A DNA stretch of 41,779 bases. It comes from an uncultured Oscillospiraceae bacterium (GTDB lineage: Bacteria > Bacillota > Clostridia > Oscillospirales > Acutalibacteraceae). Under the pieces are notes generated by a model. That model worked only from the letters and a program-made list of their open reading frames with translations. It was not told the origin of the DNA and made no database searches. This document shows, piece by piece, positions 1 through 7,040 of the stretch. The position numbers and the translations under genes were made by a program. Each line of letters starts with the position of its first letter. The first letter of the stretch is position 1. The DNA is taken from assembly GCA_900540865.1 (NCBI GenBank), contig UQHH01000019.1:1-41779 (forward strand). Direction: 5' to 3'.

Positions 1-60
1 GTACAGAAGCATTCTGCACCTTTTCTAATCATTCAGTTATTGAGTTACTTTATAAACGGC

Positions 61-93
61 AAAAGGGAGACGGCTTTGCCGTCTCCCTTTTGT
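61..93 (+). terminator. Intrinsic terminator of an upstream gene
   Basis: A perfect 14-bp stem (61-74 with 78-91) with a TTT loop ends in a T-rich run. The A-run on the other side makes it potentially bidirectional. It most likely ends a gene lying left of the window; bases 1-60 hold no coding sequence I can support. Confidence 0.85.
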
Positions 94-164
94 TGAGCAC
101 ATCTGTATATATAAATTCCATCCTTTGCATACATGTGCGTCAATATTACAGAGGAGAAAAGAAC

Positions 165-290
165 ATGAAAGCTGGTTCACGGTTTAAAGGGGGGAGGAGA
201 GCGGCTTTCACTATGAAAGCGCGCCCTCCCGAGGTAGGTCCCTTCATGAAAAAGTTCAAGCATTTTAATATATTCACTTTTCCCTGTTAA
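165..290 (+). CDS. Possible 41-aa basic peptide (doubtful)
   Basis: An ATG at 165 is preceded by a textbook ribosome site, GAGGAG at 151-156, eight bases upstream. The 41-residue product is strongly basic and has internal methionines at about residues 17 and 28. I recognise no family. The coding stretch contains an imperfect GC-rich hairpin (GGGAGG near 192 paired with CCTCCC near 225, and GCTTTC with GAAAGC). A structured untranslated RNA is therefore an equally good reading. It has no signal peptide or cysteine pattern. Confidence 0.2.
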   Translation: MKAGSRFKGGRRAAFTMKARPPEVGPFMKKFKHFNIFTFPC

Positions 291-331
291 ATACACGTAA
301 AAATGACAGAGAAAAGAAAAATATCAGAATA

Positions 332-540
332 TCCGGTAGCCACAGGTAGGATGGTTGAATCAAAGATTAAAGTTTAAGCGTAAGGCCGTTTTATAAAGTG
401 TGCAAATGATACAAATTGCATAGGGATGGCTACCGGACAACAAGAACGATGAAACTCTTGCTGGCATTTCATCGGATTCTTGATTTGGATATGTTTTTAT
501 TGCAATTTGATAATAACACAACAATTTTAAAATTGCAATA
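332..540. repeat. Three inverted repeats in gene-free AT-rich DNA
   Basis: Three distinct inverted repeats occur within about 210 bases without a reading frame. First, an 11-bp pair: TCCGGTAGCCA at 332-342 and TGGCTACCGGA at 427-437. Second, a long hairpin: 441-454 pairs with 467-482 (CAAGAA/TTCTTG plus CGATGAAA/TTTCATCG, with a two-base bulge). Third, an 11-bp pair: TATTGCAATTT at 499-509 and AAATTGCAATA at 530-540. The first pair encloses 84 bases. It could be the closing stem of a structured RNA or the ends of a small degraded element. I recognise no Rfam family. Confidence 0.6.
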
Positions 541-579
541 ACTTTCTGCTAATTTTGTAAGATTTTATTGAATATTAGC

Positions 580-608
580 TTGTTTATACATCAAACTAGT
601 AATGTAAT
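580..608 (+). promoter_or_regulatory. Candidate promoter for the XRE gene pair
   Basis: TTGTTT (580-585) and TGTAAT (603-608) are separated by 17 bases, about 120 bases before the first XRE gene. The surroundings are so AT-rich that chance matches are likely. Confidence 0.35.
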
Positions 609-636
609 AAGTCTTTTAGGATTAATATATATCTAA

Positions 637-699
637 AATAAATTTAACTATTATGATAAATCTACAATGCTAAAATTTATTCAAAGAGTAAAATTTATT
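637..699. repeat. Operator-like TAAAATTTATT repeats before XRE genes
   Basis: TAAAATTTATT occurs at 671-681 and again at 689-699, with an 18-base period. A 10-of-11 inverted copy (AATAAATTTAA) lies at 637-647. The copies sit directly upstream of two helix-turn-helix genes. This is the usual place for an autoregulatory operator, but low complexity could also explain them. Confidence 0.4.
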
Positions 700-728
700 T
701 TCTAAATCTGTAGCTGGGTGGTGTTATA

Positions 729-1094
729 TTGTTTAATCTTGGTATGCTGCTGAATCAATTAAGAAAACAACATGGATATAGCCAGCAAGAGGTTGGAAAT
801 AAGCTCGATGTTACGCATGGCACTATTGGACGATGGGAAAATAATTCAAGCAAACCGCCAACTGAAAAATTGATTGAGCTGTCAATTCTATATAATATCC
901 CTCTGAATTATTTAATTGGTGTTCCAATGGAAGAAACTTTGTACATTAGCAGTCTATCACCCGACAAGCAAAATTTGATGCAAGCGATAGCCGCTGAATT
1001 TAAGCGAAGCCATAAGGATAAGGAAAAGGGAAAATATTCCAAGGAGCAACAGTTGATTTTGAACGCGTTATTTGAGGAATTTAACAGCCATTAA
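729..1094 (+). CDS. XRE-family helix-turn-helix regulator A
   Basis: This is a 121-aa DNA-binding protein. Residues 4-60 form an HTH_3/XRE domain, with helix-turn-helix core QQEVGNKLDVTHGTIGRWE followed by the typical LIELSILYNIPLNYLIG helix. The C-terminal tail carries two copies of a short amphipathic motif ending in EF (near residues 74-90 and 103-119). The start is a TTG at 729, served by GGGTGGTG about six bases upstream. It lies 11 bases before a second XRE gene with the same architecture, so the two are probably co-transcribed. Both are much more AT-rich than the genes to their right, which suggests acquired DNA. The regulated target is unknown; autoregulation through the upstream repeats is possible. 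Confidence 0.85.
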   Translation: MFNLGMLLNQLRKQHGYSQQEVGNKLDVTHGTIGRWENNSSKPPTEKLIELSILYNIPLNYLIGVPMEETLYISSLSPDKQNLMQAIAAEFKRSHKDKEKGKYSKEQQLILNALFEEFNSH

Positions 1095-1105
1095 GAGGTA
1101 AATAT

Positions 1106-1477
1106 ATGATTGATTTTGGATTGATTTTAAAAAATTTAAGGACATTAAATGGCTATACTCAAAATGAGCTATCTGAGAAAATAAAAGTATCGGTCAATTC
1201 CATACATGCTTGGGAAAGCTGTGCAAAATATCCGAGCATTGATAATCTAAAAAAATTATCAAAGTTATATGGAGTTACCCTTAGTTATTTAATAGGTACC
1301 GAAAAAGAGCGCTCCATTGTTTTAGACGGACTGACACAAAGACAGAAGAATTTACTTAAAACTTTATTATTAGAATTGCAAGACAATGGAACGGGCGCTG
1401 ATGGACTTACTGAGAGGCAAAAGGAAATAATTAGCGATTTAATCTCAGAATTTAACAATCAGCAAGAATTAGAATAA
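1106..1477 (+). CDS. XRE-family helix-turn-helix regulator B
   Basis: This 123-aa protein has an XRE domain at residues 4-66 (core TQNELSEKIKVSVNSIHAWE, then LSKLYGVTLSYLIG). Like its neighbour it ends in two copies of a short motif, LTQRQKNLLKTLL and LTERQKEIISDLI, near residues 76-92 and 102-118. The ATG at 1106 has a good GAGGT site eight bases upstream. It is evidently a diverged paralogue of the preceding gene and follows it by 11 bases. Two such regulators with no structural gene between them or directly after them suggests a paired regulator or a remnant of a larger accessory unit. A strong terminator ends the unit at about 1560. Confidence 0.85.
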   Translation: MIDFGLILKNLRTLNGYTQNELSEKIKVSVNSIHAWESCAKYPSIDNLKKLSKLYGVTLSYLIGTEKERSIVLDGLTQRQKNLLKTLLLELQDNGTGADGLTERQKEIISDLISEFNNQQELE

Positions 1478-1524
1478 TTTTAGAAAGCCCAGCAAATTAT
1501 AAAATGCTTAATTGATAATAGCAG

Positions 1525-1563
1525 CAGGCAGGCGAACGATAAAAAGTTCACCTGCCTGTTTTG
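1525..1563 (+). terminator. Terminator of the XRE pair
   Basis: A 13-bp stem with one mismatch (1525-1537 with 1546-1558) is followed by TTTTGG. It lies 47 bases after the second XRE stop codon. Confidence 0.85.
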
Positions 1564-1635
1564 GTATAATCATTTTTATTTATTTTTTACGGTATGGCAG
1601 AGGCCGGCCGTTGCCTGAAAGAGCAAACATTGTAC

Positions 1636-1674
1636 AAAAAAGCCTCTTCTGTCATTAGACAAAAGAGGCTTTTT
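1636..1674 (-). terminator. Terminator of the tRNA-Trp/tRNA-Thr transcript
   Basis: AAAAAGCCTCTT (1636-1648) pairs with AAGAGGCTTTTT (1663-1674). Read on the minus strand, the hairpin starts two bases after the CCA end of tRNA-Thr and ends in a T run. Confidence 0.85.
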
Positions 1675-1675
1675 G

Positions 1676-1751
<76 letters not shown>

Positions 1752-1753
1752 AT

Positions 1754-1829
1754 TGGCAGGGGCAGAAGGACTTGAACCCTCGGCACGTGGTTTTGGAGAC
1801 CACTGCTCTACCAACTGAGCTATACCCCT
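1754..1829 (-). tRNA. tRNA-Trp (anticodon CCA)
   Basis: The minus strand gives acceptor AGGGGTA/TGCCCCT, D arm TAGCTCAGTTGGTAGAG, anticodon stem GTGGT/ACCAC with loop CTCCAAA (anticodon CCA), T arm GGTTCAAGTCC and an encoded CCA. It is the first tRNA of the two-gene transcript. Confidence 0.96.
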
Positions 1830-1835
1830 GTATCG

Positions 1836-1893
1836 GCGCCGCGCGGTTACGCGGCGCAGGTATTATAATATCATTTTGTAAAGTACGTGTCAA
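1836..1893 (-). promoter_or_regulatory. tRNA promoter and GC-rich leader hairpin
   Basis: On the minus strand TTGACA (1888-1893) lies 17 bases from TATTAT (1865-1870); an overlapping TATAAT occupies 1862-1867. Between the promoter and tRNA-Trp is a perfect 8-bp GC hairpin (1836-1843 with 1850-1857). It would sit in the pre-tRNA 5' leader removed by RNase P. Confidence 0.8.
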
Positions 1894-1935
1894 TACGTTT
1901 TTGTAAAAAACGGCGAATTTTGATAGGAGGAACCG

Positions 1936-1954
1936 GGCGCCCACAGCGGGCGCC
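1936..1954 (-). other. GC-rich hairpin just after murE
   Basis: GGCGCCC (1936-1942) pairs with GGGCGCC (1948-1954), six bases beyond the murE stop codon on the minus strand. No T run follows, so it is more likely a 3'-end stabilising stem or an inefficient terminator than a canonical one. Confidence 0.5.
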
Positions 1955-1960
1955 GCGTGG

Positions 1961-3427
1961 TCATTGGTCCTGCGTTTCCTTTAGAATCTCAGCGATAACC
2001 TCGCGTTCGTCCAGATGGTGCTTCACCCCGCGGATTTCCTGGTAATCCTCGTGCCCCTTACCCGCGAGCACAACGATGTCGCCGGGCTGTGCCGTCGCCA
2101 TACAGTAACGGATGGCTTCCTTCCGGTCGGGAATGACGATGTATTTCCCGTTTGTCTTATGGATGCCCGTTTCAATGTCTTTGATAATATCCATCACGTT
2201 TTCAAAGCGCGAGTTATCCGCCGTCAAAACGGAAAGGTCGGAAAGCTTGCCGGAGATTTCACCCATTTCAAAGCGGCGGAGCTTCGGTCGGTTTCCGCCC
2301 GCGCCAAACAGTGTAATCAATCGGTTCGGCCTGTATTCGCGCAGTGTTGTGAGCACGTTTTCCATGCTGACCGCGTTGTGGGCGTAATCGATTAGCAGCG
2401 TATAGTCCCCGGGAACCTTCACAGGCTCGACGCGGCCCTTGACGGTTGCCTCGTCCAGCCCTTCTATTATAGCCTGTTCGGATATATCGAAGTGGCGGCA
2501 TACGGCAATGGCTGCAAGCGCGTTGTATACGCTGAACCGGCCGGGTATCGGGACATTCACCTTTAGGCCTAAAACACCCTCTGTGCTGAAATGCACGCCC
2601 AGGTAACCGGGGCGCGACACAAGCCCCTCGTCATAGGCGCGCAGCTGCGCGCGCTCACTGAAGCCGTAGGTTTCTACCGAGCAGGTGTGTTCCTTTAAAA
2701 TAGCTTCCCACTGCGGGTCGTCGCAGTTCACAATCCCTGTTTTGCACTGGCGGAACAGGAGAGACTTGCACGCCCGATATTCCTCAACGCTTTCATGCTC
2801 CGCCGGGCCGATATGGTCGTGCGAAAAGTTCGTAAATACGCCGTAATCGAAAACCTGCCCGTCCGTACGGTGCCATTTGAGGCCGAGGGAGGAGGCCTCG
2901 ATGACCATACATTTGCAGCCCCTGTCCGCCATCAGCCGCATGGCGCGCTGGATTTCATACGATTCCGGCGTGGTGTTGTTCGTTTTTAATATTTCATTGC
3001 CGATGACGATGCCCAGGGTTCCGATAGTGCCCGTTTTGATTCCGCCCTTTTCCAATATGGAGCGTATCATGCAAACCGTCGTCGTTTTGCCCTTGGTACC
3101 CGTCAGGGCGACGGTTTTCAGCTCTCTCGCGGGATGGCCGAAATATGCGGCGGACATGAACGCAAGCGCTGCGCGCGTGTCCTCCGTTCTAATAACCGTG
3201 ACGGCTTTTGGCAGGGGTATTTCATCGCTCAAAACGATAGCCGCCGCGCCCTTTTCCACCGCCTCCTCCGCGTATTTGTGCCCGTCGGCTTTAAAGCCTT
3301 TAAGGCACACGAACGCACAGCCCGGCACGACCTTTCTCGAGTCATATACCACGTCGGTAATGTCCGGGTCGCCGGTTCCCTGTATGTGGACAAACTGGAC
3401 TTCCTCCAGCAATCGGCTCAGCTTCAT
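1961..3427 (-). CDS. murE: MurE-type UDP-MurNAc-tripeptide ligase
   Basis: This is a cytoplasmic Mur ligase of 488 aa, the usual MurE length. The family adds the third stem-peptide amino acid, normally meso-diaminopimelate, to UDP-MurNAc-L-Ala-D-Glu using ATP. Visible features are an N-terminal uridine-binding domain (about 1-95), the P-loop TGTKGKTTT (109-117), the lysine expected to be carbamylated (K221 in YRACKSLLF), the central-domain end YAHN (348-351) and a C-terminal domain. The amino-acid selectivity motif, usually DNPR, reads DNSR here (404-407), and the usual RD-KR stretch before it reads GNRPKLRR. The third residue added is therefore less certain. The ATG has GGAGGG upstream. It stands alone, away from any cell-wall cluster. 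Confidence 0.9.
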   Translation of the reverse strand: MKLSRLLEEVQFVHIQGTGDPDITDVVYDSRKVVPGCAFVCLKGFKADGHKYAEEAVEKGAAAIVLSDEIPLPKAVTVIRTEDTRAALAFMSAAYFGHPARELKTVALTGTKGKTTTVCMIRSILEKGGIKTGTIGTLGIVIGNEILKTNNTTPESYEIQRAMRLMADRGCKCMVIEASSLGLKWHRTDGQVFDYGVFTNFSHDHIGPAEHESVEEYRACKSLLFRQCKTGIVNCDDPQWEAILKEHTCSVETYGFSERAQLRAYDEGLVSRPGYLGVHFSTEGVLGLKVNVPIPGRFSVYNALAAIAVCRHFDISEQAIIEGLDEATVKGRVEPVKVPGDYTLLIDYAHNAVSMENVLTTLREYRPNRLITLFGAGGNRPKLRRFEMGEISGKLSDLSVLTADNSRFENVMDIIKDIETGIHKTNGKYIVIPDRKEAIRYCMATAQPGDIVVLAGKGHEDYQEIRGVKHHLDEREVIAEILKETQDQ

Positions 3428-3525
3428 TGTGGTCCCTCCAAAAAAATTCAGAAAGCGCAGCGGAAAAAATGGTACAACCTGTGCTTTTTTTCACGGCGCC
3501 GGAATATATTTGTTCATATACGCTA

Positions 3526-3554
3526 AATTTACAACATCATATGGCGGCTGTCAA
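3526..3554 (-). promoter_or_regulatory. Candidate murE promoter
   Basis: On the minus strand TTGACA (3549-3554) and TAAATT (3526-3531) are 17 bases apart, about 100 bases before the murE start. Confidence 0.5.
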
Positions 3555-3868
3555 TCGAATTATGCCCACTGCCGGTAGGATAATCGAGCTTTTTTGTGTA
3601 TTTTACAATAAAAAAAGAAAGGAAAATGAAATAATAAGATTATTATACTCCTGAAAGAATTATAAAACAAGCGGTGAGAAAGGATTTTAAAATGCGATGA
3701 AAGAAAATAAAAAAGCTTCTTAGAGAAAATGTACAAATTGTTTTTGTTTATTTTGCTGCAAAAAGGCGTAAATTAGGTTTATTTTTTTATTTTCAGTAAA
3801 ATTTGTGTACATTTAGCACAAAACAGGGAGCAAATTATATCGATGTTAATAAAAATAAATAAAGGCAG
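3555..3868. other. AT-rich intergenic region, no gene seen
   Basis: This is the divergent spacer between murE and the sugar-uptake operon. The only structure I see is a near-perfect spaced inverted repeat, AAAATGTACAAATT (3726-3739) and AATTTGTGTACATTT (3800-3814). It is 55-130 bases upstream of the operon's -35 box and could be a regulator site. Confidence 0.4.
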
Positions 3869-3897
3869 TTGCAATAAATAGGTTGCTATGCTATTAT
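3869..3897 (+). promoter_or_regulatory. Promoter of the sugar-uptake operon
   Basis: TTGCAA (3869-3874) and TATTAT (3892-3897) are spaced by 17 bases. This gives a leader of about 125 bases before the binding-protein gene. Confidence 0.55.
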
Positions 3898-3974
3898 TTA
3901 CTCAGTGACTTGGGCGTGTTTCTGCGTTGATTGCAGTTTTTTCGCGCAAGACGGACCTGGAACGTGTCCTCACA

Positions 3975-4005
3975 TAACACAAGGGGAGCTTGTGTTAAAT
4001 TTTTA
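3975..4005 (+). terminator. Leader hairpin, possible attenuator
   Basis: TAACACAAG (3975-3983) pairs perfectly with CTTGTGTTA (3989-3997) and is followed by AATTTTTAC. It lies within the transcribed leader, 25 bases before the binding-protein start. It has the form of a weak intrinsic terminator, and the 23-base dyad could equally be a DNA operator. Confidence 0.5.
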
Positions 4006-4029
4006 CTACATAAGAAAGAAGGAAACAAA

Positions 4030-5397
4030 ATGTTCAGCAAATCCAAAAGAATTGTTGGAATCGTGCTGGCCGCCCTGATGGTTGCATCGGTATTTGCCGG
4101 CTGCGGCGATAACAACAGCTCTTCAACCCCCGCTTCAGGCTCGGGAGATGCAAGCGGTACGTCCTCACAGCAGCAAATCAAGAATATTACGGTAGACGAA
4201 ATGATGGCGGACGCGCAGGTCGCCATGGGCGATGAAGACAACGTCAAGCTAAAGGTTTGGGGTCCGCAGGACTCTGTCGCGCTCCTTACAAAGCAGTGCC
4301 AGGCTTTTGCAGACAACTTCAAGAAGCTCGGCAGGACAATCGACATTGAAGTCGTTCCGCAGGGCGAGAGCAACGCCTCTTCCCAGGTTATGACCGACCC
4401 GGACGCGGCGGCGGACGTTTTCGGTTTCGCAAGCGACCAGGGCCTTGCGCTCTTTAAGGACGAATACCTTCTGAAGGTAAGGCTGAACTTCGTACAGCCG
4501 ATTAAGGACACGAACATTACGGAAGCAGTCGACACCGCTACGTTCCAGACAGCAAACGACGACCAGCCGTACCTGTACGCTTACCCGGAAACGGGCGACA
4601 ACGGCTACGCGCTGTTCTATGATAAGAGAGTCCTCAGCGAGGACGACGTCAAAACGCTCGAAGGGCTCATGAAGGCCTGCGAAGAGCAGAAGAAGAACTT
4701 CACGATGGAAATGGGCGACGGCTACTACGGCTGCGTTATCCCCTTCACGGGCGGCGGCACGCTGGAGCTCGAGGACGACCTCGAAACCCAGAAGCTCAAT
4801 TACGACTATGAGAAAATCGGCCCGGTCGCTAAGGCCTTTGCCGATGTCCTGAGCACAAGCAAGTACTTCAAGAACGAGTCCGTTAACTCTACGCTCGTAT
4901 CCGGCTTCAAGAACCAGACACACGCCGCGGGCGTTATCGGTTCCTGGGCAATCAAGGATATTAAGAAGGCGCTCGGCGACAACATGGGCGTTGCAAAGCT
5001 TCCGACCATCAAGGTCGACGGCGAAGACAAGCAGATGGTCAGCATCTATGGCTACAAGAACATCGGCGTTAACGCGAAGTCGAAGTTCCCGATGACCGCG
5101 CAGTCCCTTGCTTACTACCTCACGGGCGAAACCTGCCAGAAGCAGAGAGTCGAAGAAATCGGCTGGGGTCCGTCCATTAAGACCCTTGTTGATTCTGACC
5201 TCGTAACGAAGGACGAGGCGCTCAGCGCAATCTACGAGCAGCAGAAATTCTCACTCCCTCAGAAAGACATCATCAGCGGCTGGTGGTCCCCGACGGGAAC
5301 CTACGGTGCATATGTCGTTGATTCCAAGAAGCAGCATGACGAAAAGACCATGAAGGAAGAGTTCGACAACATGGTCGAAACCATCGAGATGGGTTAA
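4030..5397 (+). CDS. MalE-like sugar-binding lipoprotein
   Basis: This is the extracellular solute-binding protein of a carbohydrate ABC importer (family 1, maltose/maltodextrin-like), 455 aa. The ATG at 4030 follows AGAAGGAAAC. The product begins with a lipoprotein signal: basic MFSKSKR, a hydrophobic core, and lipobox VFAGC with the acylated cysteine at C25. A Ser/Asn/Gly-rich linker (about 27-50) leads to the mature domain, which contains typical LKVWGPQDS and GYALFYDKR segments. It is first in an operon with two permeases and, beyond a terminator, a GH13 lipoprotein. Imported substrates are therefore probably malto-oligosaccharides, an inference from context. Codon use is strongly biased (AAG, AAC, GAC), as expected of a highly expressed gene. 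Confidence 0.9.
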   Translation: MFSKSKRIVGIVLAALMVASVFAGCGDNNSSSTPASGSGDASGTSSQQQIKNITVDEMMADAQVAMGDEDNVKLKVWGPQDSVALLTKQCQAFADNFKKLGRTIDIEVVPQGESNASSQVMTDPDAAADVFGFASDQGLALFKDEYLLKVRLNFVQPIKDTNITEAVDTATFQTANDDQPYLYAYPETGDNGYALFYDKRVLSEDDVKTLEGLMKACEEQKKNFTMEMGDGYYGCVIPFTGGGTLELEDDLETQKLNYDYEKIGPVAKAFADVLSTSKYFKNESVNSTLVSGFKNQTHAAGVIGSWAIKDIKKALGDNMGVAKLPTIKVDGEDKQMVSIYGYKNIGVNAKSKFPMTAQSLAYYLTGETCQKQRVEEIGWGPSIKTLVDSDLVTKDEALSAIYEQQKFSLPQKDIISGWWSPTGTYGAYVVDSKKQHDEKTMKEEFDNMVETIEMG

Positions 5398-5431
5398 GCG
5401 CTTCCCAGAAACAATTCATCAGTATTCTGTT

Positions 5432-5460
5432 TACAAGCAGCCCTAACCGGGCTGCTTGTA
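5432..5460 (+). other. Stable hairpin between malE- and malF-like genes
   Basis: A perfect 12-bp stem (5432-5443 with 5449-5460) closes a five-base loop. It is followed by AAAACG rather than T residues, so it is not a canonical terminator on this strand. Its place after the binding-protein gene fits a 3'-protecting stem that raises binding-protein mRNA above permease mRNA. Confidence 0.6.
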
Positions 5461-5546
5461 AAAACGAATCAGGCACAGCGTTTTTCACATAAAAACATTT
5501 CAAGTGCCTCGCACTTGTTATATTTTATACAAAGGGGAGTGAAGCC

Positions 5547-7040
5547 ATGAGATACATCGATTACGTCCAGCTGAATCCTTTCCAAAAGCTAGGGTACAAC
5601 CTGAAAACATTTTTCGCGAATCTCCCGAAAAATGTTGCCAGGTTCTTTAAGTTCCTGGGACGTAAGATCGCGGCGTTCTTCTGCGCAATCGGCAGAGGAT
5701 TCAAGAATTTTGGAATTGGTTTTGTCAAGGGAGATTGGAGCACGAAGGTTTCTTATTTGATTATGGGAACCGGCTGCATGTTCAAGGGACAGATTATCAA
5801 GGGCCTGCTTTATTTGGCTGTTGAGGTCGGCTACATATTCTATATGGTCACGTTTGCGTGGCAGTACCTGTCCAAATTCTTTACGCTCGGTACAACCGCG
5901 GTGGTAAGGGAGATGGACTACAACACGGGCATTGAGACAGTCCACGCGGGCGATAACTCTATGCTGATTCTTTTGTACAGCGTTATGGCAATCTTTATTA
6001 CGTTTGGATTCCTCGCGCTGTATATTTCCAACATCAAGCAGTCCCTGAAGCTTCAGGAGCTAAAGAACGATGGCAAGAAACCGACGACGTTTATTGAAGA
6101 CATTAAGAACCTGCTCGACCAGCGTTTTCATGTAACGCTGCTTTCTTTTCCGACCATCCTGGTATGTATCTTTACGGTACTTCCCCTGATCTTTATGATC
6201 CTGATTGCTTTCACAAACTACGACAGCGCGCACCAGCCGCCGTCGAAGCTGTTTGAGTGGATTGGCTTCGGAAACTTCGCGGACGTCTTTTTCGACGAAC
6301 CGAGAAAGGCGCTCACCTTCCAGAACCTGGTTATCTGGACGCTGATTTGGGCAGTACTCGCGACTGTAACAAACTACATATTCGGTATGATTTTCGCGTT
6401 GATGATCAATAAGAAGGGCATTAAATTCAAATCCTTCTTCCGTACAATGTTTGTTATGACGGTCGCGGTTCCGCAGTTCGTTACCCTGCTTCTGATGGGT
6501 CAAATCCTGTCCGAGGGCGGCGTTATGAACGTACTGCTGCAGCAGCTGGGACTGGTATCCGAGCCGGTACGCTTTTTGGCCGACCCATGGCTTGCGAAGA
6601 TTACAGTCGTCGTCGTAAACATGTGGATCGGTATTCCTTACACAATTTTGATTACAAGCGGTATTTTGATGAATATTCCGGAGGAGCTGTATGAAAGCGC
6701 CAAGATTGACGGCGCCGGCCCCGTTACGACATTCTTCAAGATTACCATGCCATATATGCTTTTCGTTACGACTCCGTATCTGATTACGCAGTTTGTCGGC
6801 AATATCAACAACTTCAACGTCATTTACTTCCTGACGGGCGGCGGCCCACCGAACAGCCACTACTACAACGCGGGCGACACCGACCTGCTTGTCACATGGC
6901 TCTATAAGCTGACAATGGATAAGAACGACTACAGCCTTGCGGCCACGATAGGTATCCTTGTATTCGTAATTTGCGCGACGGTCTCGCTTCTCACCTTCAA
7001 CCTGTCGAAGTCATCAAGGAATGAGGAGGAGTTCTCATGA
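5547..7040 (+). CDS. MalF-like sugar ABC transporter permease
   Basis: This is an integral-membrane subunit of the maltodextrin-type importer, 497 aa. The ATG at 5547 has AAGGGGAGTG upstream. Residues 1-60 are amphipathic and basic. Additional hydrophobic segments follow at about 70-110 and 130-160, before the core permease domain with six membrane spans (about 205-490). The ATPase-docking EAA loop is recognisable as EELYESAKIDGAG near residue 378. The long N-terminal region with extra spans resembles MalF rather than the shorter generic permeases. The stop codon overlaps the next start by four bases (ATGA), implying translational coupling with the MalG-like partner. Confidence 0.92.
   Translation: MRYIDYVQLNPFQKLGYNLKTFFANLPKNVARFFKFLGRKIAAFFCAIGRGFKNFGIGFVKGDWSTKVSYLIMGTGCMFKGQIIKGLLYLAVEVGYIFYMVTFAWQYLSKFFTLGTTAVVREMDYNTGIETVHAGDNSMLILLYSVMAIFITFGFLALYISNIKQSLKLQELKNDGKKPTTFIEDIKNLLDQRFHVTLLSFPTILVCIFTVLPLIFMILIAFTNYDSAHQPPSKLFEWIGFGNFADVFFDEPRKALTFQNLVIWTLIWAVLATVTNYIFGMIFALMINKKGIKFKSFFRTMFVMTVAVPQFVTLLLMGQILSEGGVMNVLLQQLGLVSEPVRFLADPWLAKITVVVVNMWIGIPYTILITSGILMNIPEELYESAKIDGAGPVTTFFKITMPYMLFVTTPYLITQFVGNINNFNVIYFLTGGGPPNSHYYNAGDTDLLVTWLYKLTMDKNDYSLAATIGILVFVICATVSLLTFNLSKSSRNEEEFS

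Noticed and set aside
2015..3654. Several long open frames on the plus strand opposite murE
   Set aside because: They are antisense shadows of a GC-rich gene with no ribosome sites and no recognisable protein features.
3931..4029. Extended N-terminus for the MalE-like lipoprotein
   Set aside because: It would place 33 residues before a proper lipoprotein signal and would span the leader hairpin. ATG 4030 has the ribosome site.
6060..6860. A 266-codon minus-strand frame opposite the MalF-like gene
   Set aside because: Its composition (many His, Asn, Gln, Arg) is typical of an antisense frame over biased codons, and no family is recognisable.
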